Assembly: GCF_000350225.1 (NCBI RefSeq)
Contig: NW_005179273.1
Location: 1-64,000, forward strand
Origin: Chondrus crispus
Taxonomy: Eukaryota; Rhodophyta; Florideophyceae; Gigartinales; Gigartinaceae
Direction of reading: 5' to 3'
DNA: 64,000 nt
Under the pieces are notes generated by a model, which made no database searches, was not told the origin of the DNA, and saw only the letters and a list, made by a program, of their open reading frames with translations. Made by a program: the position numbers and the translations under genes. This document shows, one piece after another, positions 21,542 to 34,000 of the stretch; the first letter of the stretch is position 1, and each line of letters begins with the position of its first letter.

Positions 21542-23226
21542 ATGGATGACCAAAGCTCTGGATCGGTCAGAATCGAGAAGCTGACCGCATCTAACTTTTA
21601 CATGTGGAAACAGAAAATCCAGCTACTGCTTGCTCTCCGAGATGTCGATCAATACGTTTTTGATGATATCCCGGAGAATGCGACGTCAGATGACCGGAGA
21701 AAATGGATCCGCAGTGACGTAAAAGCAAAGGCAGTCATCGGACTCACGCTTTCTGATGACTACTTGCAACATGTGCGAGGGTGTAGTAGTGCGAAAGAGA
21801 CATGGGAAGCAATTCTGAATGTGTTTGAGCGTCATACTTTGCTCAACAAACTTGCCGCCCGTCGCGACTTTTACACTGTTTCCATGCTTCCATCCGAGAA
21901 AGTGCTCGTGTTCATCAATCGTGTGAAGCAACTTGCTGCCAGATTGCAGTCAATGAGTGGTTAGATTGACGATAAAGAAGTTGCAATGGCTGTGTTGAAT
22001 GGCTTGCCTCCACGATTCGATAACCTGATTGTTGCTCTTGACGCACTTGGCAATGAAGATAAAGTGTTTGGACTCGAGTTTGTGAAGAGTCGTCTGCTGC
22101 AAGAAGAACAACGAGAAAGCATGAAGATCGCTTCTGCTTCATCACCACATGCACCTGCACTTGTCAATCGTATGCCTATTCGACGCGATATGAAATGTAC
22201 GAATTTCAATAGACATGGGCATACTGCAGCGCGTTGCTGGAGCAAGGACGTGAATGGGCGCCGACCTGCACCGCCAGATGGGTTTCGGTCACGCAACACT
22301 GGCTTGAAGCCAAGTGCATTCGTTTCTCGAGATGACAATTCCAATGGTGCCTTTGCTGAGAGTGACTTTACTTGCTTGCTTTCGACTTCCACTCCAGAAA
22401 AGAGGGCTGCAAACGCACGGTCATGGCTTGTCGATTCCGGTTGCAGCGCTCACATTACGATTGATCGCTCTTTGTTCGTTACGTATGAACAGATGCAATC
22501 TGGATCAGTCGAGATGGGCACGAAGGCTAGAGCTAATGTCGCTGGTCGCGGCGAGGTAGAATTCATGTTGAACGTCAACGGTAGTCCCCATCCTTGCAAA
22601 TTGTCAAACGTTTTGCATGTCCCTGATTTCGGATACTCGTTACTGTCTGTTAGCCAAATAGTTTCAAAAGGTTTGCAAGTGTCATTTGAAAATGAGAAAT
22701 GCCTCGTTACTGCAGGACCAACTGTAGTTGCCACAGCGAGTCAAGTTGGGGATTTGTACATACTTGACGTCATGAATGAAACCTTTTCTGCTCACGTAGT
22801 TACCCTGCAGACGCTACATGAACGCATGGCCCATGTTAATGTACAAGGAATCGCATCAATGATTCACAATAATGTGGTAAGTCGCATCAACGTTCGTCAA
22901 AGCGATGTCATCAGTGCAATGAATCCGAAGTCTGACAATCACCCTCTCATTTGTTCTGCGTGTGTGTTCGGGAAAGCAACGCGATCAGTAATCCCAAAAC
23001 AGCGATCATCGTCTCGAGCACAGAACTGTCTTGACTTGGTACATTCTGATGTCTGCGATCCACTTGAAGTACAGTCAGTTGGTGGCTCAAGATACTTCAT
23101 TACATTTGTAGATGATCACTCGAACTGCGTAGTTGTGTACACGATGAGAAATAAATCCGAGGCGTTTGCAAAATACAAGTTGTATGAAAAGTTGGCCCAA
23201 ACTCATACTGGTCGCAAAGTAAAGGA
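21542..23226 (+). pseudogene. Element D copia gag-protease-partial integrase, truncated
   Basis: The ATG at 21542 (MDDQSSGSVRIEKL) matches the E start. A TAG at 21962-21964 (E has GTTGAG where D has GGTTAG) separates gag into two ORFs. The second continues through a damaged knuckle (CTNFNRHGHTAARC, with Phe for the second Cys), protease LVDSGCSAH, GAG-preintegrase and integrase (DLVHSDVCDP, FVDDHSN) up to HTGRKVK. At about 23226 the sequence switches to gypsy gag. RT, RNase H and the 3' LTR are missing. Confidence 0.87.
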
Positions 23227-25410
23227 GATCAAGAATCCCCTACGGGGATAGCCGCCGACAAGACTGACCTCGACGAGAAGTTGGAAAAGATGAGCAGCGA
23301 AATTCGCGAAGAATCGAAGAAAAATCTCGAGGCTGAATTAGCCCTCGTCCGGAGGCAACTGGAGTTGCAAGGATCCGAGTTCCACACCGTTTTGGGAGAG
23401 CTGTCGGCTCGAGCGGATCTCGTCGACAAGAAGCGAGGTGAGGCGACCGACGGTATGGAGCCGGAGGTCCTAGCCTCGTTTAAAATTTCGGTCAAGGACG
23501 CGAGGCGCGACGCGAATCAAGCCTTGGAGTCCTTAGGAAAATTTAGAACAAGCATCGATGACCGATTCGATCGCGACGCGCAACGTCTCAAGGACCTTGA
23601 GCAGGCCGCGGATCAAGCTCCGCAAGGATCGGACGACGAGCCGCTCCCTTCGGGTAGAGAGGGCGACCGTCGGTCGAAGAAGGACAAGCCCGCTCGGCAG
23701 CGGAGTTCCAAGTCGAAGCCCTCGAAGAAGGACAAGCGACGTGCAAGCAAGGGTCACTGTAGTGACGATCCGGAGAACCGCGAATCACAGTCAGAGTCGC
23801 TTGGCCCCTCCGAAGATGGTAACGGCGGTTCGTCGAACCATTCGGGCGATTCCGAACGCCGTTCAGAAGACGGAAACGGAATTTCGTCAAGCAAGAAAAT
23901 TACCTCTAGACGAGGCGGAGTCACTTCGTCCGCCTCGCGGAGAGACAAGGACGCGGAGCCCGAAGATGTCGCAACGCGGCGCGGGCCGGGATGGGAGGAG
24001 TTTGAGGAGCTGAATCCGACCAACTACCTCTTCAAGAAATTACTTTCGTACCGAACGTACCGCTTGCGGAACCCACATACATATTTGTCAAGTTCCCGGC
24101 GGACCGCCGTGCGAAAAATCAGGAGAGATATTCCGCCTAAGGTGAAGAAGGACAACACGTTCACAGGTGAGGACGGGGTCCTTGTGTTGGATTTTTTGGC
24201 AAAATTAGTTCAGGAGTTCGATACTCAAGAAATGAACGAGGGGCAAGCGATCCGCCTGTTGCCTGAATTTTTAAGCGGCATCGCCTTGAGACAGTACACT
24301 TCGGTGTCTCAGACGGCGGGGGCCCATCACGGAAAGATATCCGTTTGGCCGGAGGCCGTACAGTGGTTGTTGAGGAGTTTCGCAACCGACGAGGCGATCC
24401 GTCAAGCTGTGCTCGCATTGCGAGAAGTTCAGCAAAGACCGTCTGAAGACGAGATGGAATTTTATATCCGTCTGACGGACGCAAGCAATCGATGTGGAAA
24501 CGTATATTCGATGGAAGAACAGATGACGATGTTTTTTGAAGGACTCGATTCGAGTATCAAGCCGATGGTATCTCAATACCGACAAGACAATCGGGACGTT
24601 TCGTTTTTGAGACTAGTTAATTACGCGAAGGCGCATGGCTCGGCGAGCCGCGCTAAGGACAAGAAGACCAAGAAGGTCACGATTCAGACGCCGTCGACGA
24701 TCAGGGCGGGTAAGAAGCCGAGGGCTTCTTATCCCGGTCGCAAAAGTCACGCCGCCGTCCATTTAGCCGAGTCTATTTCAGAGTCAGATGAGCGCGGTGC
24801 GCAGGGAAGTAGCGAAAATCACTACGAAGGAGCGTTAGTAGCCGAAGGTTAGTTCATTGAGCCATCGGAGGGCTACGGACACGAGGACTACGGGGACAGC
24901 GGGTCGTCAACTTTACCGACGCCTGCATACACGACGGAGTCGTTTTCAGAGCCCACGAATCCCGTGATGATGTTTCGGGGGCGCGGCTACACGCCGGCGC
25001 CGCGCATTCCGATGGAAGACAAGGGTACGACGTTTCGAAGGCCAGGCTGGATGGGAAGGCCGCAACGTCAAGGAAGGCCGCCGGCCCGTGGAGGACCTAG
25101 GACGCCGTATCCCGTCAAGACGCACGGTCTGGTGTGCTATCATTGCTATGAAAAGGGGCACGCCGCGCCAACGTGCATTCTTTCCCTCCGGGAAATGCAC
25201 CGAGTTTTGGAAAATTATGAGGCGTTGTCTCCGATGGAGAGGTTAGGGACACCATCGACGAGTTACCTGAAGGTCCAGAATTGGTTCAATTCGCAGACGG
25301 CGAGCACGCCGAGTGCTTCGACGCCGAGGTCGAACCAATCCTTCAGAGGGCCCACCGCGGGGCCCGCGCCGTCGGATGTGAGAAGGATCCCGCAGCGGCA
25401 GGAAAACTAG
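23227..25410 (+). pseudogene. Ty3/gypsy (chromovirus) gag, 5'-truncated
   Basis: The frame is open from the junction at 23227 (DQESPTGIAADKTDLDEKLEKM), so the true N-terminus is lost. There follow a charged, coiled-coil-like segment, then a Ser/Lys/Arg-rich region (about 23640-23900). A retrotransposon gag domain follows (EFEELNPTNYLFKKLL, NTFTGEDGVLVLDFLAKL, about 24000-24620). A TAG stands at 24850-24852. The same frame continues to a CCHC knuckle (CYHCYEKGHAAPTC at about 25135) and stops at 25410. A second frame (from about 25280) continues across the solo-LTR site, so a frameshift lies near 25270. It would form the particle shell. Confidence 0.82.
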
Positions 25411-25467
25411 AGAGGGGAATCTCGCATGAGTCGCGAGATGCACAGGGTCGACGTACTGTGCCCGGGG

Positions 25468-26730
25468 TATTGAAAATGTGCGACCACATGCTGTTATCTG
25501 AAAAGGTCAAAATCGAGTGACACGTGTACATAACTGCACGGTCCGGGCGCTCTTACCCATATCACGACATGACACGTGTAAAATCCCAGATTTTGGGGTT
25601 CCGGGGACGAAAGTGGCCTCTCGGAGGGTCATGCAAATTTGCATAGTTTTGCCAAGTGGAACCTTGGCCCGTAGCACTATAGACTACACAGGAAATACTG
25701 CAATTCTATTGGCCCTCAGGTCTAATGCTGCAAATCTATTGGTCGAGCGTTGTCCACGTGTGCGTCATTGTCCTTGTGATGTACTTTAAATGGCCTGCAT
25801 ATGCCATAATTACGTTGTTTTGGGGGTTTCAAGTGGTTTGTCATGGTTGTAATTGGTAATTGCATGGGGCCCCCGGGCGGGACACATGTATGCCGTGTAC
25901 ACATGTACACGTCGCCAGGTGGATTCGTGTACGTACACATGTACACGCATCCAGGTGTATGCACATGAGGGTTTACAGTTTTACAGTGTCAGACTGTTTG
26001 CGATCCTGCGCGTGTCCGAGTACAGTACATGTGAATCAAAAGTACAACAAGTACTTCTCGCGAGAGGAATACAGTTGTGCGATTATTCTGTATACGCGTC
26101 ACGCTGTATGCGAGTCTTGCGTGAGCACGCGCCGTTGCACTGTGCTCTCGTCATGGTGCGCCGTTGGATGCAAGTTCATGACAGTACTCGTGTGATTTAC
26201 ATGTATTCTCATGTGAGTTGTGTAGAAAGTCTGGATGCACATTGTTATAACTTGCCATAATTATCTGACAGTGCTTGGCGAAATTAGTAAGGTGAGAAAC
26301 AAGGATACGTATGGCGATTGTGATATGAAAGACGTTTGCGTTGTTGGAAATAGACAAGTGCCAAGTTGTTCGTTGCACAACAATGAAGTCTGGCATGACT
26401 GGATGCAGATTAGTAAGGTGTGAAACAGTTGCATGCATAGGGCCATGGTTTACAGTCATTTGGAATGTGTAGAAATAGTTGTGAGCTAATAGTTACGAAT
26501 CGATTCGTAAGGTGGAAATCGAACAGTATGGTCGGGCCACAAGAGGACCGCGCTTGGTCGCGCATAGTAGAGTATGGTTTACTGGGAGTCGGAGTAGAGC
26601 GATAGTGTAGCACTCGAAGTGTATAAGTATCGCCGAAAGACGGCTCCAAGTAAACCTCGGCACCAACTCCTTCACTCACACACATCAACCTGCCTTCCTT
26701 CTTTCCCTTGCCCCTCCGAACCTACCATTA
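25468..26730 (+). repeat. A-type solo LTR inserted in the gypsy element
   Basis: This LTR is 1263 bp, starting TATTGAAAATGTGCG and ending CTACCATTA. It is flanked by CGGGG at 25463-25467 and CGGGG at 26731-26735. It shares ATGCAAATTTGCAT and ACACGTGT motifs with other A-type LTRs but is more diverged. Removing it with one duplication keeps the gypsy reading frame (RTVPG joined to AQPRSP) open, which verifies the boundaries. It is the relic of LTR-LTR recombination. Confidence 0.93.
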
Positions 26731-26735
26731 CGGGG

Positions 26736-28813
26736 CTCAGCCCCGTTCCCCGTCTCTAAAGGAAAAATCAGGCCTCGAGGAGGAGGTTGTTGGATTGGTG
26801 GATAAGCCCCCAAAGGGCCAGCTCAAGTCAAGAAAATTTTGAGCCAAGCCCGAGATCATCCGCTGGGAGAAGTTCGAAGACCCTGGTAGAGGGCTAAGCG
26901 AAGGGAGTGTCCCGAGAAGATTTTGGTTCTTGCGCGAAAAAACTACAAAGTGTACGCGGACATTGGACCAACAGTCGGATTGATGAGCCGGGTGATGTGT
27001 TTTAGACACCGGCGCGGGACTAAACCTTGTGCGAAAATCGGAACTCCCAGCTGGAATGGAATCTCTAGTGTCCTACGGACCGACCCAAGACATTGGCGAC
27101 GCGAACAATAGGCCACTCCGGACTCTCGGCACAATTAGAATGCCTGTGAGGCTTGGAAAATTTGTGGCCGCAGCCGAGTTTATTGTATGCGAAAAACTAG
27201 CCGTCCCGCTAATTCTAGGCGCGGACTACTGTGACCGGTTTGTGGAAGCAATTTATCCAAGGAAGAAAACGGTTGAGTTGGCGGATTTCTCGGAGGTCCC
27301 GATAGTTAGGCGGTTCTCGACGAGAAAAGGGAAGAAGAATCTCGTCGCTGGAGAGGACGATAATGATGGAAAGGTGGAGCGAATTTCCCCTAAGGTAAAA
27401 GTGGCAAGAGCCACAACTATTGAGCCAGGGACGCAACGCGTCGTGGAATGCACCTCGAAGAGGGCGGGCTTAGTTGTGGTTCAGCCGTACTCGTCGTTGT
27501 ACGAAAGGCACGGGCTGAAGTGTACAAATGGTGTTGTTCAGGTCGAGCCTGACCGGCCATTTCGTTTACTCGTTGCGAATTTTAGGACGTACCCTGTCAG
27601 GGTGGTGCAAAAAGGCCAAGTGGTGGCAGAATTATTACCGCACCCGAGAGCCGCGCTCGAGAGCAAAACCACCATTGGTGAAGTTCTCGGAATTCAAGAA
27701 AGGAAGAAGGAAAATTTTCCTAATTCCACCAAGACGCCTACGGGCGAGGCAAGATGCGAACCGTCGGATCAAGATCGCGAGGACCAGCAAGGAGAACGGG
27801 AGGAAAGGCTCTCCGCGACGGCAACTACGACGCTGGAGCGGCGGATTGAGCCTCCCCCGCCGGACGTGGAGGAATTCGACCTGAGCCACGTGCCGGACCG
27901 GCTGCGCGAGCGGTTCCGTCGGATGTTGAAGAAGTATTCAAGGATGTGGGATGGGACGCTTGGCGAAATTAATACCACAGTCCATCGGATCGAGTTGATC
28001 CCCGAGACTCGTCCCATCGCACAAGCCCCGTATCGGGCCGGGCCTAAAGCCCGCGAAGTAGAAGATGCAGAGGTGCAGAAGATGTTGAAGGCAGGAGTGA
28101 TAGAACCAGCGCAGTCAGAATGGGCGTCGCCCGTGTTGCTGGTGCCCAAGCCGAACGGGTCAATGCGTTTTTGCGTAGACTACCGCAGGTTGAACGCAGT
28201 GACGGTGAAGGACACGTACCCCTTACCGCGCATGGATGAGTGCCTGGACTCGCTTGGTGACACCAAGGTTTTCTCCGCGTTGGACGCGATCTCGGGATAT
28301 TGGCAGATGCCTATCCCTGAGCGCGACCGCGACAAGACCGCATTTTCGTGTCACTCAGGACTGTATCGCTTCTCAAGAATGCCCTTCGGGCTAACTAACG
28401 CGCCAGCGACGTTCCAGAGAGCAATGGATATTCTGCTCTCTCCGTTCCGTTGGAAGTGCTGTTTGGTGTATCTGGACGACATAATAATTTTTAGCAAGTC
28501 GTGGGAGGAGCACATCGTGCAAGTGGATGAAATACTTTCTGTATTGGAGAAGGCAGGTGTGAAGCTCAAGCTTCGCAAGTGTGAATTTTTCGTCGAAAAA
28601 ATCAAGTACCTGGGCCATGTCGTTCGGCCAGGTACATTGGAAGTGGACGCTGCGCGAACCGTCGCATTGGAACAAGTGAGGTACCCTCAAACGCAGACCC
28701 AGCTCAGGAGCTTCTTATGCGAAAATTGCGCAGCCTCTAAACCAACTACTGAAGAAACTACAACCGGTCCAGTTGGAAGGATTCGACGAACCGTGCAAGA
28801 AAGCTTTTCATAA
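26736..28813 (+). pseudogene. Ty3/gypsy protease and reverse transcriptase
   Basis: The protease catalytic motif LDTGAGLNLVR is encoded at 27002-27034. The frame before it has a TGA at 26993-26995, and the upstream coding (DIGPTVGLMSRVM) is in the neighbouring frame, so an extra T in the run at 27000-27003 breaks it. RT shows YRRLNAVTVKDTYPLPRMD, FSALDAISGYWQMPI, MPFGLTNAPATFQRAMD and the active site VYLDDIIIFS at about 28470. After LRSFL (28709-28716) the frame is lost. An expected segment of roughly a dozen codons is missing there, before AKIAQPLNQLL resumes in another frame. The protein would process Gag-Pol and copy the RNA. Confidence 0.87.
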
Positions 28814-31097
28814 GCTCAAGGACGCCATCTTGGCACCGCCGGTGTTGGCGCCGCCGAAGAAGGACCTACCCTACTCGGTAGATACCGATGCAAGCGACTA
28901 CCAAATAGGCGCTGCACTATTTCAAACACACCCGGATGCGCAACGCAAACCCATCGAGTTCTTTTCAAGAACGTTAGCCGCAGCCGAGAGAAACTATTCT
29001 GTATCAGAAAAAGAATGCCTAGCGGTAATTTGGGCCGTACAGACTTTAAGACCATATCTATATGGCGAGCACTTCATTGTGCATACCGACCATGCCTCAT
29101 TGAGGTGGTTGATGAACGTAACCGACCCCAGCGGGAGATTAATCCGATGGAGGCTCCGCCTCTCGGAATTCGATTTCGAAATCAAGTACAAGAAGGGCAA
29201 GGCGAACATTCAAGCTGATGCCCTGTCAAGATTACGGACCGCAGGAGAAACCGTCGACGAAATCGACGACGAAATCCCATGCTTTATGGCCGAACCGGCC
29301 GAGGGTACAGTGGAGGACGAGGAAAGTTTTGAAGCGGCAGACAACATCCTCCCTCTTGAGGGGGGGACCGCCCCTGATCGCCTCGATCAATTCCAAGCTG
29401 TCACTCCGGAGGAGCTCATTCGCGAGCAAGCCGTCGACCCCTTCTGCAATCGCATCAAGGAAGAAATGGAAGCCGGAAAGGTGAGAACATTCAGAATGGA
29501 GACAGAGGAACTCGAAGGAACTCTAGGCCGTACCGCGGCAGAGTTTGTACAAGTGGTAATACCACAATCGTTAAGGGACCGCGTCCTAGGGTTGAGCCAC
29601 TACGCAAAATTGGCAGGCCACCCGGGAGGCAGGAAACTTTACAAGACTTTGAGAAGATATTTTTATTGGCCTACGATGGCCCTAGACTGCTATGCCGTCG
29701 CGAAGAATTGCGCCGCATGTGCGCGGGAAAGGGTGAAGTTAAGAAGAAACACGAAGGAAATGAAGCTGTTCACGCCCAAAGCTCCGCTGGAGTTTGTCGC
29801 CATCGACATCTTCGGCGAGCTAATTACAACTAAACGAGGAAATCGGTATATTCTCGTGATCAGCGATCGGTACTCGAAACTGGTACGAACCGTACCGTTG
29901 AAGAAGGTATCAGCTGCGCACATCGCACAAGCCTTCGTTCACCATTGGGTATTCGTGTACGGACCGCCGGTCAAGCTGCTGTCCGACAATGGAACACAGT
30001 TCACGGCCCGGTTCTCTCAGAATGTCTGCCGAATTCTCGGCATACGCAATGTGTTCACGACTACGTACCACCCGCAAGCCAACGGCCAAGTTGAGAGGTT
30101 TAACCGCACGCTGACTTCCGCGTTGCGAAAATACGTTGGAGAGCATCCCAAGGACTGGGACCTATTTAGCGACGCTGTGACGTTCGCATACAACACGCAA
30201 GTTCATCGAACTACGAATATCGCGCCCTTCGAGCTGGTGTTAGCTCGGGCGCCGAGAAGCATTTCGTTACAATCGCAACCAACTTTGGAGAACTTCAGCT
30301 CGTCACGAGCATACTACCTGAAATGGCAGTCGTGGTTGGAGAGCCTAATGCGAAGCGCCGAGAGGAGTTTTCGGAAGGAACAAGCCCGGTACAAGCGAAA
30401 TGTCGACGCACGCCTTCGCAAACCGCAATATGAGATCCCTCCGGGGTCCTACGTGTTCCTCCGGAAGGAGCAGGGCACGGCTCGCGAACCGAAACACAAG
30501 CTGGCACAAGTCGCCACAGGACCTTATCAGGTCAGAAGATCGGATCAACATACGGTAGTCATTGCCATTGGCGATCAGGAGGAACGCGTATCGCGAGATA
30601 GAGTGGAGTCAGCCCCAAGCCCGATGGACTATGCGCCGATAACTGGCCTACGTCAAGCGCTACAGTTCCTGGCAGGGCCGGAGTTAAACGAAGAAGGAGA
30701 GGAAATGGAGGACGAAGAAAGTCCTCACACCAGTGCGCCTACGTCAGGGGACCCAGATAACTTAGTTAGTCAAACGCCGACAGCGGAGACACCTCCAGAC
30801 CTACGCGAGTTCGGAAAGTCCAGAGAAGAGGATGAGTGGGAAGATCTTCGGAAGGGGGAAGGACAATTGGACAGGCAGGAAGAAGGAGCCGAGAGTCAGG
30901 AGTATGTGATCGACAAGATCGTGGACCACGGCTACGACGAGGAGAAATTAATTCTCAAAGTGAAGTGGTATGGGTATACCATCGAGGACGCAACGTGGGA
31001 ACTTATTGAGCAGATCCCCCGCAGCGCGATAGTCACGTATTTCCGAAGGCAAAGGCCACCCTTACCCACGCAAGCGTCGCACGCACAACCGGGATAG
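28719..31097 (+). CDS. Ty3/gypsy RNase H, integrase and chromodomain
   Basis: This long frame is open from about 28719 (AKIAQPLNQLL) with its first ATG-like start later at 28773. RNase H: VDTDASDYQIGAAL, ERNYSVSEKECLAVIWA, HTDHASLRWL. Integrase: an HHCC-type zinc region (HPGGRKLYKTL...CAACARE), then the DDE core D(IFGELI), D(NGTQFTARF), E(RFNRTL) in QANGQVERFNRTL, followed by the GPY-like region. The C-terminus (about 30900-31055) is a chromodomain, IDKIVDHGYDEE...LKVKWYGYTIEDATWEL. This marks the element as a chromovirus, whose integrase tail can direct insertion to modified chromatin. The part is uninterrupted to the stop at 31097, but it is out of frame with RT because of the small deletion upstream. 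Confidence 0.9.
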   Translation, partial: AKIAQPLNQLLKKLQPVQLEGFDEPCKKAFHKLKDAILAPPVLAPPKKDLPYSVDTDASDYQIGAALFQTHPDAQRKPIEFFSRTLAAAERNYSVSEKECLAVIWAVQTLRPYLYGEHFIVHTDHASLRWLMNVTDPSGRLIRWRLRLSEFDFEIKYKKGKANIQADALSRLRTAGETVDEIDDEIPCFMAEPAEGTVEDEESFEAADNILPLEGGTAPDRLDQFQAVTPEELIREQAVDPFCNRIKEEMEAGKVRTFRMETEELEGTLGRTAAEFVQVVIPQSLRDRVLGLSHYAKLAGHPGGRKLYKTLRRYFYWPTMALDCYAVAKNCAACARERVKLRRNTKEMKLFTPKAPLEFVAIDIFGELITTKRGNRYILVISDRYSKLVRTVPLKKVSAAHIAQAFVHHWVFVYGPPVKLLSDNGTQFTARFSQNVCRILGIRNVFTTTYHPQANGQVERFNRTLTSALRKYVGEHPKDWDLFSDAVTFAYNTQVHRTTNIAPFELVLARAPRSISLQSQPTLENFSSSRAYYLKWQSWLESLMRSAERSFRKEQARYKRNVDARLRKPQYEIPPGSYVFLRKEQGTAREPKHKLAQVATGPYQVRRSDQHTVVIAIGDQEERVSRDRVESAPSPMDYAPITGLRQALQFLAGPELNEEGEEMEDEESPHTSAPTSGDPDNLVSQTPTAETPPDLREFGKSREEDEWEDLRKGEGQLDRQEEGAESQEYVIDKIVDHGYDEEKLILKVKWYGYTIEDATWELIEQIPRSAIVTYFRRQRPPLPTQASHAQPG

Positions 31098-34000
31098 CCA
31101 TCGTAAATAGAATTAGTAGGTTAGAGACAACAGAGAGGTTAGAACTTCGAGGAAGGAACGCATCTACGAGGTTTGCATATAAGAAGTTTGAAGGAAAGGA
31201 GAGCAAGGCAGAGAAGGGAGACTGTATCGTTGGATGAGGCATTGAGCCTCTCGGAAAACACACACGCCTCATCACGGTACGCACGAGAAATGACGTTTCG
31301 AACGGACGGTCCGCCCACGTGGGGGGGATGATGAAATCAAATTATATATACATATGTAAGCGTGTCGACAACAACCCGCTGAACAGGCGACACAAGTGAG
31401 AAGTCGATTCCAGCCATGCTGTGAAATTATAATCAAAAAGCAGGAAAAATTACGGCAGCTGCAGTACGCACGGTAAGTGGTGATCGTTTGCCACAGTCGG
31501 CGACATAACTATTCTAAGTCGCCCCGCAGCCAAGCCCCACCCGACCTCACACGAAGCCGATCGTCACACTCACTGCTAACACACTGCCCATGCTCGCCGA
31601 GCACGAAGACTCGTCCAAAGGGACCACCCTCAGAAGAGCGCGGTTACGAATTCACCCGCGGTGACCGACGTCGACGCTCACAATGGGTCCTATTATTTTT
31701 TTTCCAGGACGGTCTACTTAGCACTTACCAATCATGATTTCTCTTCAACTCTGTCGTTTCTTTGTTTCTTTATTTTATTCACTTTCCTCTTTTCTGTTTT
31801 GTTATTGTTCTGTTCCAGTTACTATTATTTTCTGTGTCGTCAAGGAGACGACCCCGCACTGCGGGGGTCGATCAGAAGAACCTACAAGGACTAAGAAGGA
31901 GGCTATTGCCACGCCAATGAGAAGGGGAACCCTACAGTAGACCCAAGATTGGAAACACGGCGTTCCATTGAGAACGAAGAAGAAGCCCCTTCCCCCCGTG
32001 GGGATGCGCGCAATGAGGCGCGAAGGACGAGCGAGGGTCGTACGAGACCTGATGAGCACCAAGCGGACAGTATGGTCCGTGTCGCGAAAGGATACGTCGG
32101 AAACCCTGAAGGATGCCCTCCCACCTTGTACATGAATTTACTTTCGTGGCGACTCTCTTCACTTTTTTACTTTTTTCCTTTACCGTGCAGAAGGCACTGA
32201 CGAGACACGTAATTATAATAGCCCCACGGGGTGAAGCTCCCAACTGATGGAGACCTCTCAGGCAACGTTCACCGTATACGTGAACCGGCTACTGTGTCTT
32301 TGTCATTTTTTGTTTTGTTTCGAGGTTAATCTACGCGGGACGAATGGTATCGTTAGCTCCTTGGGAGAAGGAGTCAAATCTAAGAAAGGGAGTCCGAACC
32401 CCCGACGAGGGCCTGGTGCAAGTTTCATTGGGACCCTCGATATTGGCTTGAAAAAAGCGTACCGACAGAGCCCCTATTGGTTTTGTTGTTTTTTCTGTTC
32501 TCGCATCTCCCCTATGTCACCAGGGAATCGGACGCCAGCGCGGCTGCGCGGGATCCCAATGGGAAAATTATGACAATCCTTAAGGAAAGCTTATGCACTC
32601 TGCTTCCGTGACGGTCCCCAGAGGAGCACTCCTCACCGGAATCATGGACCCCATTGGCAATACACGCCCTCTGGCCTATGCAAAAAGAGGGACGCGCGCT
32701 GTGTAGTGAGTACGTACTTGATAGATCGTATCGATCGAGGATATGAAGGGGACGGTAGGAAGTCACGGGAAGGAGAGCTTGGATGAAGACCCCAGGAAGG
32801 AGGTCGACGCACCGTCGGTAACGAGAATCAATTCTGGAACCTCACACTCGAGAAAAGAACGCCAGACAAACGATGATGAAATGAGAAGTGAGACGCTACT
32901 TCGACTTGGTACCGAGAGCGCGCGACATGCCAAAGCACGAGAAAGGAGGTGCGAAGCACCATTCGAAAATATTAACAAGAATTAGGGAAATCATGGTCGC
33001 CGCGAGATATCATGCCTGTTTGTTGCAACAAGCCACAACCGCCGATCCCCCGACACACCACAGCCCCCAAAAGGGGAAAAGCTCGACAAAGACCACTCCC
33101 CTTTTCTTTTTTTTTCTCTCGCCCACCTGGCACTCGCCACTCTTGTAAGCGCTTATTTATGAGGATCACGGACGTACTCCGAGGAGAAGGACGTCCACAG
33201 AAAAGAAAGGACGAGGTCCTGGCCCCGCGCCTTTCAGGAAGGGCTTACGAGCGAGTGCGCGTGCGCGCTGTTGCGCATAATGAAGGCGCTGCCTTCTTCT
33301 CCTTCTCCCTACCTTTTATTTTTTTCGATTGGTTGAGGGCATGACCTTACATCGGAGCTTCGCCAAATACTGGCAGAAGCAACGGGAAAACGAAGACAGC
33401 TAAGACCATAATTGCTACCGGAGGAGACGGTTTCATAGCTGTACCAACGATCCAGGGATCACCCAGACCAAGGTGTCAGTGGCTCGTGAGATCGACAGGC
33501 GTCTATCCTCGTCAACAACAGTCCAAGACAGCGACAGGAATGAGGGGATCATCCTTGAGTACCGGCATGACGACGTCGCTCCACGTACAGGATTCTCCCT
33601 TGTCATACACCAGCAGATGGTTTAACTTCGCGACAGTTTGTACCGAGAACTACAGTCCTCGCCGAGGGCAGACGCGTCATGAGGCGATACCTGCCCCGAT
33701 GCGCCTTCGTAAGTTGATGTAAGCATAGAGACGCTGACCGGAGCGTAGAACCACCCCGGTCGCGAGGGGGAACGCGAATCGACGAGATAACCTGCATCGC
33801 GAAGCGGACACACTCGAGGTCGCGCACAGTAATAGCCCTCGAACCACGGGGATCGGGAGAAACTGAGTGGAAGAATGTTACGATACGGCAGGTGTGGAGA
33901 GGCGGAAGCCCACCGAGACAACCCCAGTGAGTTGGAAGAGGAACGAAAACGTGGAGATGAACGTGTCAAATATTTTTACGAAATTCGCGTGACTTTTGAA

